Positions 49,522-60,714 of a DNA stretch of 64,000 nt are shown piece after piece. The notes under the pieces are model-generated. The model was not told the origin of the DNA. It worked only from the letters and a program-made list of their open reading frames with translations, and searched no databases. Within the stretch, counting starts at the first letter, position 1, and each line of letters opens with the position of its first letter. The DNA is from Physcomitrium patens (Eukaryota > Streptophyta > Bryopsida > Funariales > Funariaceae): the NCBI RefSeq assembly GCF_000002425.4, contig NC_037253.1, positions 3,998,576-4,062,575 on the forward strand. Direction: 5' to 3'. The position numbers were made by a program, and so were the translations under genes.

Positions 49522-50071
49522 TGTCAAGGACAAGAACATGATAAAAGTAAATAAACAAGTGAGACTTTTCTCAAAGAAAGATGAAAAAATAGAAATAACT
49601 AAATATGTATATTAAGAAAGAAACTGAAGTGGCTATTGCCAAAAGATAAAAAAAATAGAGACCCTTGAAATTAGATTAGATGTAAGAAAGGAATTAACAA
49701 GAGTGAAGAATGCTTTACTCTTGCCTCTATATATACTATCTACCTAGGATCTACATGGCGATGTTCTATAGGACCTCTAAAAATGTGTTAACTTTACACA
49801 ACACGTATCTTAACTTGCAAGGTAAGTTTTTTATGTGGGCACCACATAGTTAGCTTCTTCCTTAAGCTACCAACATGTGTGGCACATGGTTAACTTATTG
49901 ACCAAGTTTCTAACCTACCAATCAAATATAAATACATGTAAAGTCAAAGCAACATCTATAAAGCTTCTAAGAAGCTTCTCTAGAAGATATTATGAAATTA
50001 ATCTACTTTTATGTACTTCTACCTATTCATATCACCTAAGTAATAATTATAGTAAATATATGTCCATAACA
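49522..50071 (-). repeat. A1 5' LTR
   Basis: 550 bp, TGTCAAGG...CATAACA on the plus strand. It clearly differs from the 3' LTR at many positions, marking an older insertion than B1. The bases just inside it on the minus strand (ATTAACAAGAATGC) are the putative self-priming site. Confidence 0.9.
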
Positions 50072-51724
50072 AAATATCTTGATAATCTTAATATTGGCTT
50101 AGAATGTTACTTGAAGTCTTTCCACTATTTGAAAAGAATATAACATATATAATAAAAGATAACTAATAATTATCTAGTTATGTTATTTTATTTTAAAACA
50201 ACATAAGTAGATAAAATAACTAAATAAGAAAGAGATATAATAATATTAAAAATGACTAAACTATTGTGAATTCTAGTTGCTATACCTAAAGGAATTTTTT
50301 TATTAGTAATTTTTGTAGAGGATAATAAACAACCATCTTTAATTTTTACATGCATGATTTTTCTTTTAAATATAATATATTTTTTATTTTTTTAATAAAA
50401 ATCTTTGTCAATAAAATAAGTTGAGGCTCTTAAATCTAACTAGGCTAAGACTTTGTGATTTTTAGATCCTAAATAAACTTATATTATAAAACAAGGTAAA
50501 GGATTTAAGAAGAAAATAAGACCTTTATGAGGTTCTATGAAAGATTTCAGCTGCACAATTTTTTTTATAGTTTGAAAACTTGATTTTTAACACATTGTCT
50601 TCTTTGGCAACCATGCTTTTTATTTTGTGATTACATTATTTTTTAGAGAAATATTGAGTAATGTGCTTAGATTGTCCACAATATGAGCACAATTATTTTT
50701 GACAATATTGAGTCTTTTCTTGCTCAGTAAGAGATTTGAAATGTACAATGTTAATTTGTACAGGTTTTGATTTTGATGAATAAGCTTCTAAAAATTTAGA
50801 AGCAATTTCCATGACTTGACTTGTACCTCTTCAATTAAATCTTTATTCTTAATATCTTTCAAAAAATTGATTACTGTAGACAATGGCTTAAGTAACAAAT
50901 TACTCCAATAAATTTGCTCTTGGTATTGTGAATAGTAAATCTTTGACATTAGCTTTCAATTCATATCAATATTGATTGATAAGGTTTTTATCATTTCTAT
51001 CAACATTGTAAGTAAGGTTTTGAAATTTAGTAGCATATATGGTGGCTAAATGTGTTTCTTGTTATAAAAATATATTTTTGGTTTGTGCCATCATTTTTTC
51101 ATTTCTTTCTCCAAATCTGGCCTTAAATACTTTTAAATATAGATTTAGATCATAAAAGAGTTATGAATCCTTTTTTATTAAAAGTATAAATTAAAAGAGA
51201 GTACTTCTAGATAAAAATGTATATTTGAATTTAACTTGAATAAATCCATTAAGGTATTGAGAAAAATATAACCTTAGATAAAACTTCACTTATTCTAAAA
51301 ATCTTCAAAACTTTGATCTTATTCCTTCAAACGTCTACAATATACTTATCCTTGCTTCTTTCATACTTGAATTAGCAAGACTTCTCGAATTCACTTATAA
51401 ACTTAATCTATTTTTTTCTCAATTACATAGCTTCTTAATGTAGAGTCTCAACTTAATTATTGACTTCTTCTTTAAGTATAGAAATATTACTTTTATGATT
51501 CATGTTAAAAATATGTAAAATATCCATCTTAAGAGTATTCACAAACTTATGAAGATTTATAAATTTGTTTTTATTTCCATCAAGAATAGCATCTATAATT
51601 TTTCTTTCTATAAATAATTTATATAAACTCAAAATCAAATTAAAAAAAGATAATGTTTAACTTTTATTATCAAATGATTTTTTTTGCAAAGAGGAATAGT
51701 TTACTTTTTTTTTAAAAAAAATAA
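50072..51724 (-). pseudogene. Chromovirus remnant A4, protease and gag
   Basis: Heavily decayed continuation of the piece at 19322-19674, on the minus strand. The protease region (about 50280-50480) shares 'aggcctcttaaatctaac'-like words with A1. The gag knuckle is near 50650-50720 and capsid up to about 51640. No frame survives. It is more AT-rich and more diverged than A1, in keeping with being the host of A1. Confidence 0.7.
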
Positions 51725-52103
51725 TGTCAAAAATTAAACTATTAGTTTAAAAGTGGATAGTTTCAAAAAATAATAATAGAAGTAGAATAATTCATTGACT
51801 TCTAAAAATAAAATAAAAAGAATGAGTTAATAATTTGTCAAATTATCAAGAATATGAATCTAAAATAATCAAAATATCAAAATATTCTTGTGATATTCAA
51901 AAAGAGTAGATATTCATTCAAAACTAACATAGTATTGAAACTACAATGGTTATTGCCAAAAATAAAAAGACTACAAAGTCTTAAAATAAGACTAAAGACT
52001 AAAAAAGTATTGACAAGAATGAAAAAGGCTTCATTCTTGCCTCCACATATATTATTTAATTAAGAACTATGTGACAATGTTCTACAGGACCTCAAACACA
52101 TGT
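51725..52103 (-). repeat. Truncated 5' LTR of A4
   Basis: Begins TGTCAAAAATTAAACT and follows the same subfamily sequence as 4-390. It breaks off at 'caaacacatgt' near 52103, where a family-B-like LTR begins. Confidence 0.65.
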
Positions 52104-53478
52104 CCAACCTAAAAAAACCTGAAAAAACCTAAAAAAATCTAAAATAAATAATAAAAAAATATCCTTAAAAAAATCCAAAAGAAATTCTAAAGAAATACAA
52201 AAGAAATCCACAAGAAATTTAAAGAAGTCCATATGAAATCCTAAAGAAATATTAAAGAAATCCAAAAGAAATCCTTAAAAAATATTTAAAAAATCCTAAA
52301 TCCTAAATCCTAAATTAATTCTAATTAAATCCTAAATCTAAAATTAATTATAATTAGATTCTAAATCCTAAATTAAACCTTAATCATTTCTTAAATAAAT
52401 CTTAACTAAAACCTTAGAAATTCAAATCAATTCTAGAATAGATTTAGAATCTTAATATATATTGACTAAAATATTGATCTTTCTTAAAATTTTATACACT
52501 TTTGAATTTTTTAATTAAAAATAAGTAAAAAAAATTTGAAAAAAATTAAACTTAATAAATAAAAAAAAATGGCATAATCTACTCGAGTATTGATTAGCCT
52601 CCATCTTTGACCTTAATATTGAACTTCTAAGAGTAATATTTTTTAGTTGAATCATTAACTTACTTTCAAATTTTACATAAGTGTTGAAAGTTAAGTCAAC
52701 TATTAGTTATAATAAACATCACTTCAATCCAACTAGTAGATTTTTTTAAATCTTAAATAATCCTACTAGGCCTAAAAATCCAATTTTTGATACCTTGATA
52801 TATTTGAACTTCAATAACCTCCAATCCAACCATCCAATTAAGCTCAAATTTTTAATATACATTCAATACAATCATACTCAAAATTCTATAAAATTTTACT
52901 TATAGATCTACTAAAAAACTCATAAAATTGATCAAATTATAAATCCTATTTTATTTCACAAAATTTAGACTCACCTAAAACAACCCTAATTTTTCAAAGC
53001 TCTTATAAAGTCATTACAAACTCAAATTGCTCAAAAGCAATGCTTCAAGAAATTTTATGAAGTCTTCTTTCAAATTCCATTCTTTGATTTACAAAAACAA
53101 ATTCCAAAGTCATTATAAGTCCATGGTTTTGTGCCTTGGAATTTGATTTTAACTTAGGTTGATAATAAGTCCTCTTTGAATATCAATTTTTGATAATTTG
53201 AGGTAAGTTTTTTTTTAACCTATTTTTAATTCTCTTCTAAGCATATTTATATAAATTTCTTATCTCATTTACTTTGATTTGACTCATTTATATATTTAAA
53301 AAATAAATAAAAGTCTTTTCTATAAAAGTAGTATTAAGACTTTCTTACTATTTTTCTATATTTTATCATTATTTTTCAATAATTTATAATTATTTAAGAC
53401 TACATCTTTTATAATCTTTTTCTATAATAATATCCATTTTTAAATTTTTTTACCATATAATTATCCTATCATACAATA
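52104..53478 (-). mobile_element. Degenerate family-B-type LTR (B3)
   Basis: From about 52590 the order of words follows the B2 LTR (for example 'ttttacttatagatctac', 'aatcctattttatttca', 'caaagctcttataaagtc'). The right end ATACAATA corresponds to TATTGT at the LTR start on the minus strand. The left 450 bp are AAATCCTA-like and AAAGAAATCC-like simple sequence, shared with B4. The left end is not defined. Probably a solo LTR inserted in A4. Confidence 0.6.
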
Positions 53479-54402
53479 GCTTAAGTTAGAAAAGAATGAT
53501 ATTATAAATCTATTCATTCTTCGAAGATTTCTACTATATAAATTTATTTTTTTATATTTAACATTCTTCATTTGTATCAACTTATCATCTTATGAATCTT
53601 TGTAAGATAATATTTATTGACTTTGTATTAATATTATATACAAAAATAGTAGCACTTCACACCTTCATTCACAAAAAGCAATTATACTATAATATACTAT
53701 TATAAAATATTCACTATTGCTTATTTTTTTAAACTACTTCAATATTTTTATTTTTTATTTTTTTAAACAACTGCTTTAAAAGAATTACTTGCTATTGTCT
53801 TTTTTACAAAAATATGCAATTACAAAGATTAGTTATGTATCTTTCTTTTGCTTTGTATGGTATTGATGCCTTGTACAGCTACAACTATTCTTTAAATAAG
53901 AAATGCATAAGTATTTTTAAATATTACAGTATTTCTTTTATTACAACCATTTTTTATACTATCTAATATACAAATACATTAAAACATGGTTGCTTAAATT
54001 TTTGCGATCTCTATAGTTTAAAATATAAAATATTATTAGTAAAAAATTTATGTGTCCAACCTTTAAAAGAATTTAATATTTTTTACTTCACACCATTCTC
54101 TTCTAAGGTTTTATTATACATAGAATAGTGCCTTAAAAGATTCTATATGCAAGGTATTTTTGACTTGAATTATGACATATTTTCTATACAAAAATCAAAA
54201 ATATTATTTATAGAGTATTCTTTTATTATATTCTTTTTCAATCTTATCCACATCCTTACATAGTCTTCTAAGATCTTCATATAATACTTTATAGGATATA
54301 TCCATTAGTAATGTACCAAATTGAAAATAAATAATTTTTTGACTAAATAGATTAATAGATGATTCATTATGTTAAAAAATCTCAATATGCACAAGGTCAT
54401 TG
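53479..54402. other. AT-rich interval between LTRs B3 and B4
   Basis: 924 bp without a reading frame, primer site or polypurine tract that I can recognise. It may be old A4-flanking DNA. Confidence 0.5.
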
Positions 54403-54438
54403 TATTGTTGTATTTTTATAAAGTCTTGTTTGAAAATA

Positions 54439-54660
54439 CAGTGATTCAAAAAACTATTTCAATGTAGACATATTTTAGAAAGAATGGTATATTACAGATG
54501 AATTGTAGTAAATAATGACATGTGGTTTGTATAGCAAATATAATATTCTTTTATATCTACCAAATAAGCTCAAATTGAAAAGAATCCATTAGATAATTGT
54601 AGAGCTATGTCCAATCCAATTTGGAATAGTATTGAAATATTTTTTTGATTGTGGTAATCA
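54439..54660 (+). repeat. Tc1-like element, left inverted repeat
   Basis: About 220 bp, reverse complement of 61908-62129 with roughly 85% identity by eye. It stops next to the transposase stop codon. Confidence 0.9.
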
Positions 54661-54990
54661 ATTACATATTAGTACTTTGTAGGACCTCTTTTGGCCTTGA
54701 TAATTACTTCCAACCTCGTAGGCATACTTTGTATGCTTACACTCAGTAGGCCACTTCAATACTTTAATTCTATGATGATCAAACTACTTCCATTTTAATT
54801 TTGAGCTATGCTTGGAGTCGTTATCTTATTGAAAAATCACCTCCTGCTCATAAATGTTAAATTCTTTAATACTAGAGAGAAGGTTTTTTTTAAGAATTTC
54901 CATGAATTGCTGTCACAGACATACTCATATAAGCTAGTAATTACATATACAAGTAAGTAAAAGTAAATTAATTCTATAGTATTTAATATG

Positions 54991-55009
54991 GAAGCTTCCT
55001 AGAAGCTTC
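54991..55009 (+). promoter_or_regulatory. Doubled GAAGCTTC dyad in family-A LTR
   Basis: Two GAAGCTTC palindromes three bases apart resemble a heat-shock element built of GAA/TTC units, with one extra base between halves. The motif is retained, intact or nearly so, in every family-A LTR in the window (about 570, 20120, 42615, 49960, 60797, 63845). Confidence 0.5.
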
Positions 55010-55234
55010 ATAGATGCTACTTTGACTTCATAGATATCTTTAATTGACTTTTTGGATTAGAAACGTTGTCAACAAGTTGGCCATGTGCCACACATGTTGT
55101 TAGCTTAAAGATCAAGCTAACTATGTGGCCCACACATAGAAAAACTTGCCTTATAAGTCAAGGCATGTGTCCTACAAAGTCAACACATATTGGAGGTCCT
55201 ATAGAACGTCGCCACGTAGCCCCTAGTTAGATAG

Positions 55235-55243
55235 TATATATAG
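55235..55243 (+). promoter_or_regulatory. TATA box of family-A LTR
   Basis: TATATATAG, preceded at 55211 by a G-box-like GCCACGTAGC (CACGTG intact in the solo LTR at 42835). All family-A LTR copies keep a TATATA stretch here. Confidence 0.65.
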
Positions 55244-55453
55244 AGACAAGAGTGAAGCCTTCTTCACTCTCGTCAACTCCTTTCTTGCTTCCAGTGTAGT
55301 TTCAAGGGTCTCTAATTTTCTTGTCTTTTGGCAATAGCCATTCCAATTTCTCTTTCAATATACATGCTTATTTATTTATATTTTGTTACCTTTCTTTGAG
55401 TAAAGGCTTACTTGTCTGAATTGATTTTTCATCGAGTTCTTGTCCTTGACAGA

Positions 55454-55464
55454 TTGACAAGAGT
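55454..55464 (+). promoter_or_regulatory. A3 putative self-priming site
   Basis: TTGACAAGAGT lies three bases after the 5' LTR, where a primer-binding site belongs. It is not the usual TGG-starting tRNA site. Its reverse complement ACTCTTGTCAA occurs in the LTR about 31 bases after the TATA box (exact at 61070-61080, one change at 55266-55276). That is the layout of Tf1/sushi-type self-priming. Confidence 0.6.
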
Positions 55465-55669
55465 ACACCTATAATATCAAATCTTTGTTTTATCTTCATT
55501 AAGAGTGGATTACCCCCTTTTTTTGATAAGATATAAGTATATTAGAAGTTGCGGATTACCTTCTTCTAAACTGATATTGTCCTTAGTATTTTCTTTGTTT
55601 CCAAGTCCTCTCTTCTATTTGTCTTGAGCGATATTAGACAGCTTCTCTCTTCAAAGTGTTATCATGGTA

Positions 55670-56655
55670 GAACTTGTTGAAATAAAGAGTGTAATGGCAT
55701 AAATGCAAAAGCAATTGAGGGAGTTAATACTTGTGATGCATCAACTCAATTTACCACTACAAAGAGCAACAAGATTGGCAGGAAGTGAAGATATAGAAAT
55801 GATTGGAGCTGCTTCAACATCTGCACCAAATCATGTCATTTTTCCTATGGTGGAACGTCCTTCAAATATTAAAGAACCAAGAATTGTCCTATCCGAGAAG
55901 TTTGATGGCATCAGATCCAAGTTTCGAAGATTTATCAATCAAGTGCAATTTGTGATTTAACTTCAACTCCAAAGCTATTCAATTCCAAGATTGCAAGTTA
56001 GATTCATTAGTACGCTTTTTTCAGGTTGAGTACTATCGTGGTTTTTATCTTTTCTTGAATGACGAGATCCAATATTAGAAAATCTAGAGGCTTTTCTGGC
56101 GGAGTTTCGATCCATGTATAGAAAACATGATGCAATTCATGTTGCAATCAATAAGATCTGTATTTTACGACATGGCAATCGATCAGTAATGTTGTATGCT
56201 TCACAATTTTGACAACTTGTAACTGATATGAAGTTAGATGATGCTGCACTTATTAGCCAATTTCTTTACAGATTACAATTTGAGGTAAAAAAATTAATGC
56301 TCAACTTACATGATCTTCAAACATTGAGTCAAGCAATTGACTTTGCGATGAAGTGCGACAATCACCTTTTTGAATTTTGATCTGAGAACGAACCTCAACG
56401 TTACTATAATTCAATGGCAATACCAACACCTCTTCAACACATACATTTGGAAGTAGAGGATATGTAAATTGATGCAGTACATTTCAAACCTCTTACTGAG
56501 CAAGAAAAGACTCGTCGTCATCAAGAAGGATTATGTTTATATTGTGGAGAACCAAAGCACACTACTCAACATTGTCTAAAGAAACGACGTAATCACAAAA
56601 TGAGGAGTATGGCTGTAAAAGAAGACAATATGTCAGAAAACGAGTTTGTCTAGTT
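55670..56655 (+). pseudogene. A3 gag
   Basis: Gag with MQKQLRELILVMHQLNLPLQ near the start and a capsid-like centre. A CCHC zinc knuckle, CLYCGEPKHTTQHC, lies at about 56536-56577. It is interrupted by TAA at 55699, 55958 and others. Confidence 0.82.
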
Positions 56656-56667
56656 ATAATAGGGACC

Positions 56668-57290
56668 GTGCGGTTGGAACCTTGCACAACTTCTAGTAAA
56701 GGTCCTATTCTCTCCTCAGAGCCCTCTCCTTGTTTTACATTAAATAATATTTTAGGACCTAAACATTACAAAGTCTTTGCCTTGTTAGATTCAAGAGCCT
56801 CAGGATATTTTTTAGATGAAGAATTTACTAAAAGATATAGCATATCTTTAGTAAAGAAAACTAAATATGTTCATGTAGAAGTCATAGATGGTCGTCCATT
56901 GTCTTCTGGAGATATTACTCACGAAACCCTTCCTATAGAAGTAATAATCAATGGTCATAATAGTTTTGTAGTATTTAATATCCTTAGATCTCCCTCTAAT
57001 CTAGTCATTTTAGGTTTATTGTGGTTAGAAAAATACAACCCTTAAATAGATTGGATTTCCCGAACTCTTACTTTTTCTAAAAGTATAACTAACAGTGTAG
57101 TTAATCAAGTAGAGAGTCATAAGTCCAGTTCAATTAAACCTGTATTTATAGGTGCAAAAGCTTTCTTGCATGCTGCCATGAAAGAATCACCATATATTAT
57201 TTACGCCACACCTGTTTCTACTAGTGGAAAGACTTCAAGTGGCATTCCAAGCTAATATCAAGAATTTCAAGATGTATTTGAAAAAAAAAA
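56668..57290 (+). pseudogene. A3 protease
   Basis: Retropepsin-like region. The active site reads DSRAS where DSGAS would be expected (Gly to Arg), followed by GYFLDEEFTKRY, HVEVIDGRPLSSGD and VILGLLWLEKYNP. TAA stops occur at 57043 and 57254. The region up to RT contains the acidic FEKKNANTL segment. Confidence 0.8.
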
Positions 57291-57294
57291 TGCG

Positions 57295-58742
57295 AATACA
57301 CTCTCGGAACATCGTCCCTATGATTGCTCAATTGACCTTCAAGAAGGAGTACAACCACCATTCCGACCAATCTACAATTTATCACAAAATGAGTTGATTG
57401 AACTCAAAGAGTATATTGAAGAAAATCTAGCCAAGAATTTCATACGCCATTCTAAATCTCCGACAAGAGCTCCAATTCTATTTGTGAAAAAAAAAAGATG
57501 GATCATTGCGGATGTGTGTTGATTATCGAAGACTCAACAAGATTACCATCAAAAACAAGTTTCCACTACCTTTAATATCTAGACTTCTTGATGAGCTGAA
57601 TCAAGTTAAGATCTATACAAAAATAGATCTTCAAGGAGCATACAATCTAGTACGCATCAAAGAAGGAGATGAATGGAAGACTGCATTTCGAACTAGGTAT
57701 GGACATTTTGAATACAACGTCATGCCTTTTGGACTTACAAATGCACTAGCTGCTTTTCAACATCTAATGAATGATAATTTTTGAGAGTTTTTGAGCGATT
57801 TTGTAGTTTGTTATCTAGATGACATCTTGATCTATTCTAAGAATCCAGAAGAACATGAACTTCATGTTCGTCATGTGTTACATAAATTAAGAGATGGACG
57901 ACTCTATGCCAAGATAGAAAAGTGTGTATTCTAGACTATTCAAGTCGATTTCTTAGGTTACATCATTTCAAATGATGGACTTATGATGGATCCTAAGAAA
58001 GTTCAAAATATTATAGATTGGAAGATCCCAAAAATGGTAAGAGTTGTCCAATGTTTTTTGGGATTTGCCAACTACTATCGGATCTTCATCAAAGACTTCT
58101 CTCGAATTGCAGCTCCACTTGCACGTTTGACTTGTAAAGACAAACTCCAATGGAATTAAGAAGCGGAAGTTGCTTTTGAATCTTTGAAGAGCGTTTGTTT
58201 CAGCACCAATCTTGTATCATGTTGATTTTTTGAAAGCATTCTTTATGGAAACAGATGCATCAGACTTTGCTCTGGGTGCAGTTTTGTCACAAATGGGAAT
58301 AAATGACAAACTTCATCCAGTAGTCTTTCATTCAAGAAAATTCTCAATAACAAAAATCAATTATGAGATCCATGACAAAGAACTTCTTGCAATTGTGGAT
58401 TCTTTTCCAGAATGGCGTCATTATCTAGAAAGCACTTCCAGTCCAGTCACCGTGTATACAGATCACAAGAACCTCAAATATTTTACGTCGGTACATGTAT
58501 TAAATCATCGTCAAGCTCGTTGGAGCATGTGTTTATCAAGATTCAAGTTCATCATCACTTATCGGCTAGGAAAACAACAAGGTTTATCTAATGCCTTGTC
58601 TAGACGTTCTTATCTTGTACCAAAAGAAGGAGATGCAGCTTTTGAACAACAAAGAATGATTCTCTTGAAGCCGGAGCAATCTCATCTTCGAGCAATAAAA
58701 TCAACATTGACTGTTGATTTAACTTTTTTTAAGCAAGTCTAG
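57295..58742 (+). pseudogene. A3 reverse transcriptase and RNase H
   Basis: RT keeps [58 protein letters not shown] and an intact catalytic YLDD at about 57815. A run of ten A at 57487-57496 shifts the frame just before. RNase H (58212-58742) has METDASDFALGAVLS, HDKELLAIVDSFPEWRHYLE and YTDHKNLKYF, all catalytic acidic residues present. Stops at 57782, 57932 and 58157 disrupt the run. Confidence 0.9.
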
Positions 58743-58748
58743 TTAAGT

Positions 58749-60134
58749 ATGTCTTCAGACCCTCTTGTTCATGATATCAAGAATAATTCTTTTAAATCTC
58801 ATGATCCTTCTAAATTTGAATTCAAGAATAACCTACTCTATTTCGAAAGACGCCTATATGTTCCAGAAGAAGAAGCACGTTTACATATTCTTCAAGCTCG
58901 TCACAACTTTCGAGCAGTAGGACATTTTAGATATAATAAGACTTTGGAGCTGATATCTAGGAATTTTTGGTGGCCTCAAATTTGGAAGGCAGTCAAAGAT
59001 TTTGTACAATCATGTGATGTTTGTTCAAGATCAAAAACTCCTCATCATCGACCTTTTGGACTTCTTCAGCCATTACCCATTCCAGAATAATCATGGTCTT
59101 TTGTTTCTATGGACTTCATCACGAATCTTCCAATCTTAGGTTTTTATGACTCTATATTCGTGATAGTAGATCGTTTTACTAAGATAGCACATTTTGTACC
59201 ATGTACAAAATCTATCACAGGTGAAGAATCAGCTAAGCTTTTTCTTGACAATAGCTATCGCTATCATGGAATATCCAAGGATATTATATCAGATAGGAGA
59301 ACTCAATTTGTATCAAGATTTTGGCGGACTCTTTTTCAAGATTCTTAAAGTGGATATAAAACCATCTTTGGAATTCCATCTTCAAACTAATGGATAAACG
59401 GAGCATGTTAATCAAGTTTTAGAGCAATATTTAAGATGTACCATTAACTACCAACAAGATGATTGGACAACTCTTTTGCCATTGGCAGAGTTTGCTTACA
59501 ATAACACAATACATTCTTCTACAAAACAAATACCTTTCTTTACTAATTATGGTTATCATCTATGACTTGATACTTTTGACTTTTCAAAAGTTGATAATCC
59601 TGTTGCAAAAGATTTGGCAATTCATTTATGAGAGCTACATGCAACGATGAAGGCGCAGTTAAAAGAGGCTGAAGAACAACAAAAGATCAATGTGGATGTC
59701 TATCAAAAGGAACAACCACCATTCTCCTTAGGTGATAAGGTATGGCTACTTCATCACAATATCAAGGCTACTCATCCTTGTGACAAGTTGGACTATCGAA
59801 GGCTGGAACCATTTTCCATTTCTGCACAAATCAATCCAGTTGCATATCGTTTACATGTACTAGAGTCAATGAAAATCCATCCAGTATTCCACGTGTCTCT
59901 TCTTGAACCATACAAGACAGTGGACATACCTAGAAGACGACAAGCTCTACCTCCTCCTATAGAAGTGAATAATAATGAAGAGTTTGAAATAGAAGAAGTC
60001 TTAGATTCAAGGCGGCGCCAAAATAAATTCGAATATCTTATCCATTGGTGTGGATATGATATTAGTAAACGCACATGGGAGCCAATATAGAATCTTATAA
60101 ATGCAACAAAGGTGGTAGAGGCTTTTCATCGATA
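58749..60134 (+). pseudogene. A3 integrase and chromodomain
   Basis: The zinc domain has HNFRAVGHFRYNKT and SCDVCSRSK. The core has Asp in MDFITNLP, Asp in ISDRRTQF and Glu in [13 protein letters not shown] (after a TAA at 59394). The C-terminal region includes GDKVWLLHHNI and MKIHPVFHVSLLEPYK. The chromodomain (about 59970-60120) has EEVLDSRRRQNKFEYLIHW and RTWEPI, ending at the TAA near 60134. Stops at 59087, 59346, 59564 and 60088 break it. Confidence 0.9.
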
Positions 60135-60250
60135 ACATCTATGAAAATGAAGATAAAAACCTTCTTTATAAAAGAAACAACATATAGGCAAGATAATATT
60201 TTACTTTCAATTCTTGTTTGTAGCTTCTTTGTAGTTGTGACGCTCAAGAG

Positions 60251-60673
60251 ATGGAGAACCAACAACCAGTGGATTTGAATGAAGAGCCTTCATTTGTTGA
60301 CCTATCGGATGAGACATTATGATTATCACAACTTTCAAGACGACACAATCGAGATGAAGATCTTCAAGAATGACATGTTCTTCCTCGAATAGATGGCGAG
60401 ATACAACGTGTTTGGTATCACGATTTGGGAAGGGACTCCCGATGTTTGGTGATTGTGCTAGAGGTAGGAACAACTCCTGATGGTATTTCAAATATTCTAT
60501 TCGAAGAAAGTTACGAAGGCCTCAACAATGATCAAATAATTGGGTGGTCTTCTCGCCCTGGTATGAGACACTATCGATGGTTGAGAGGCCCTATCAATCA
60601 TCTTCGAAGAGAACAAAGATCAAAGTATGTGGCGAATATAATTCGTCGCATCATAGATTTCCTCAACATATGA
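60251..60673 (+). pseudogene. A3 extra reading frame after pol (ORF3)
   Basis: 140 residues from the ATG at 60251 to the TGA at 60671-60673, about 115 bases after pol. There are two internal stops (near 60317 and 60380), each one transition from a sense codon. The counterpart in A1 has exactly the same length in codons. Segments kept in both copies include HVLP..IDGEIQ, YHDL and EQRS.YVAN. The C-terminal third has Arg clusters. No signal peptide, membrane segment or known domain is visible. Its role is unknown. Confidence 0.6.
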
Positions 60674-60700
60674 TGACTGCTCCTCATGGAACTCGTCTCT

Positions 60701-60714
60701 AAAAGGGGGGGTAA
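60701..60714 (+). promoter_or_regulatory. A3 polypurine tract
   Basis: AAAAGGGGGGGTAA directly precedes the 3' LTR. A1 and A5 have equivalent tracts at 20224 and 63956. Confidence 0.85.

Larger units (their letters stand above)
19675..50071 (-). mobile_element. Chromovirus A1 (Ty3/gypsy), interrupted by three elements
   Basis: A full-length chromodomain gypsy element on the minus strand: 3' LTR 19675-20223, 5' LTR 49522-50071. The flanking 5-mers are AAATG (19670-19674) and AAATA (50072-50076), a target duplication with one change. The body is cut by B1, C1 and B2. Deleting these and one copy of each of their target duplications leaves 6343 bp against 6345 bp for A3, which confirms the reconstruction. 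Order on the minus strand: gag, protease, RT, RNase H, integrase with chromodomain, then an extra frame before the 3' LTR. The two LTRs differ much more than those of B1, so A1 is the older insertion. All coding parts carry stops. Confidence 0.9.
54911..55451 (+). repeat. A3 5' LTR
   Basis: 541 bp. It contains the dyad GAAGCTTCCTAGAAGCTTC (54991-55009), a TATA box (55235-55243) and, about 31 bases further, the presumed transcript start at ACTCTCGTCAA (55266-55276), which lies in a short hairpin. Confidence 0.93.

Noticed and set aside
52285..52370. Telomere-like AATCCTA repeats
   Set aside because: The unit deviates from the plant telomere repeat, is irregular, and occurs in similar form in the B4 LTR, so it belongs to the LTR subfamily.
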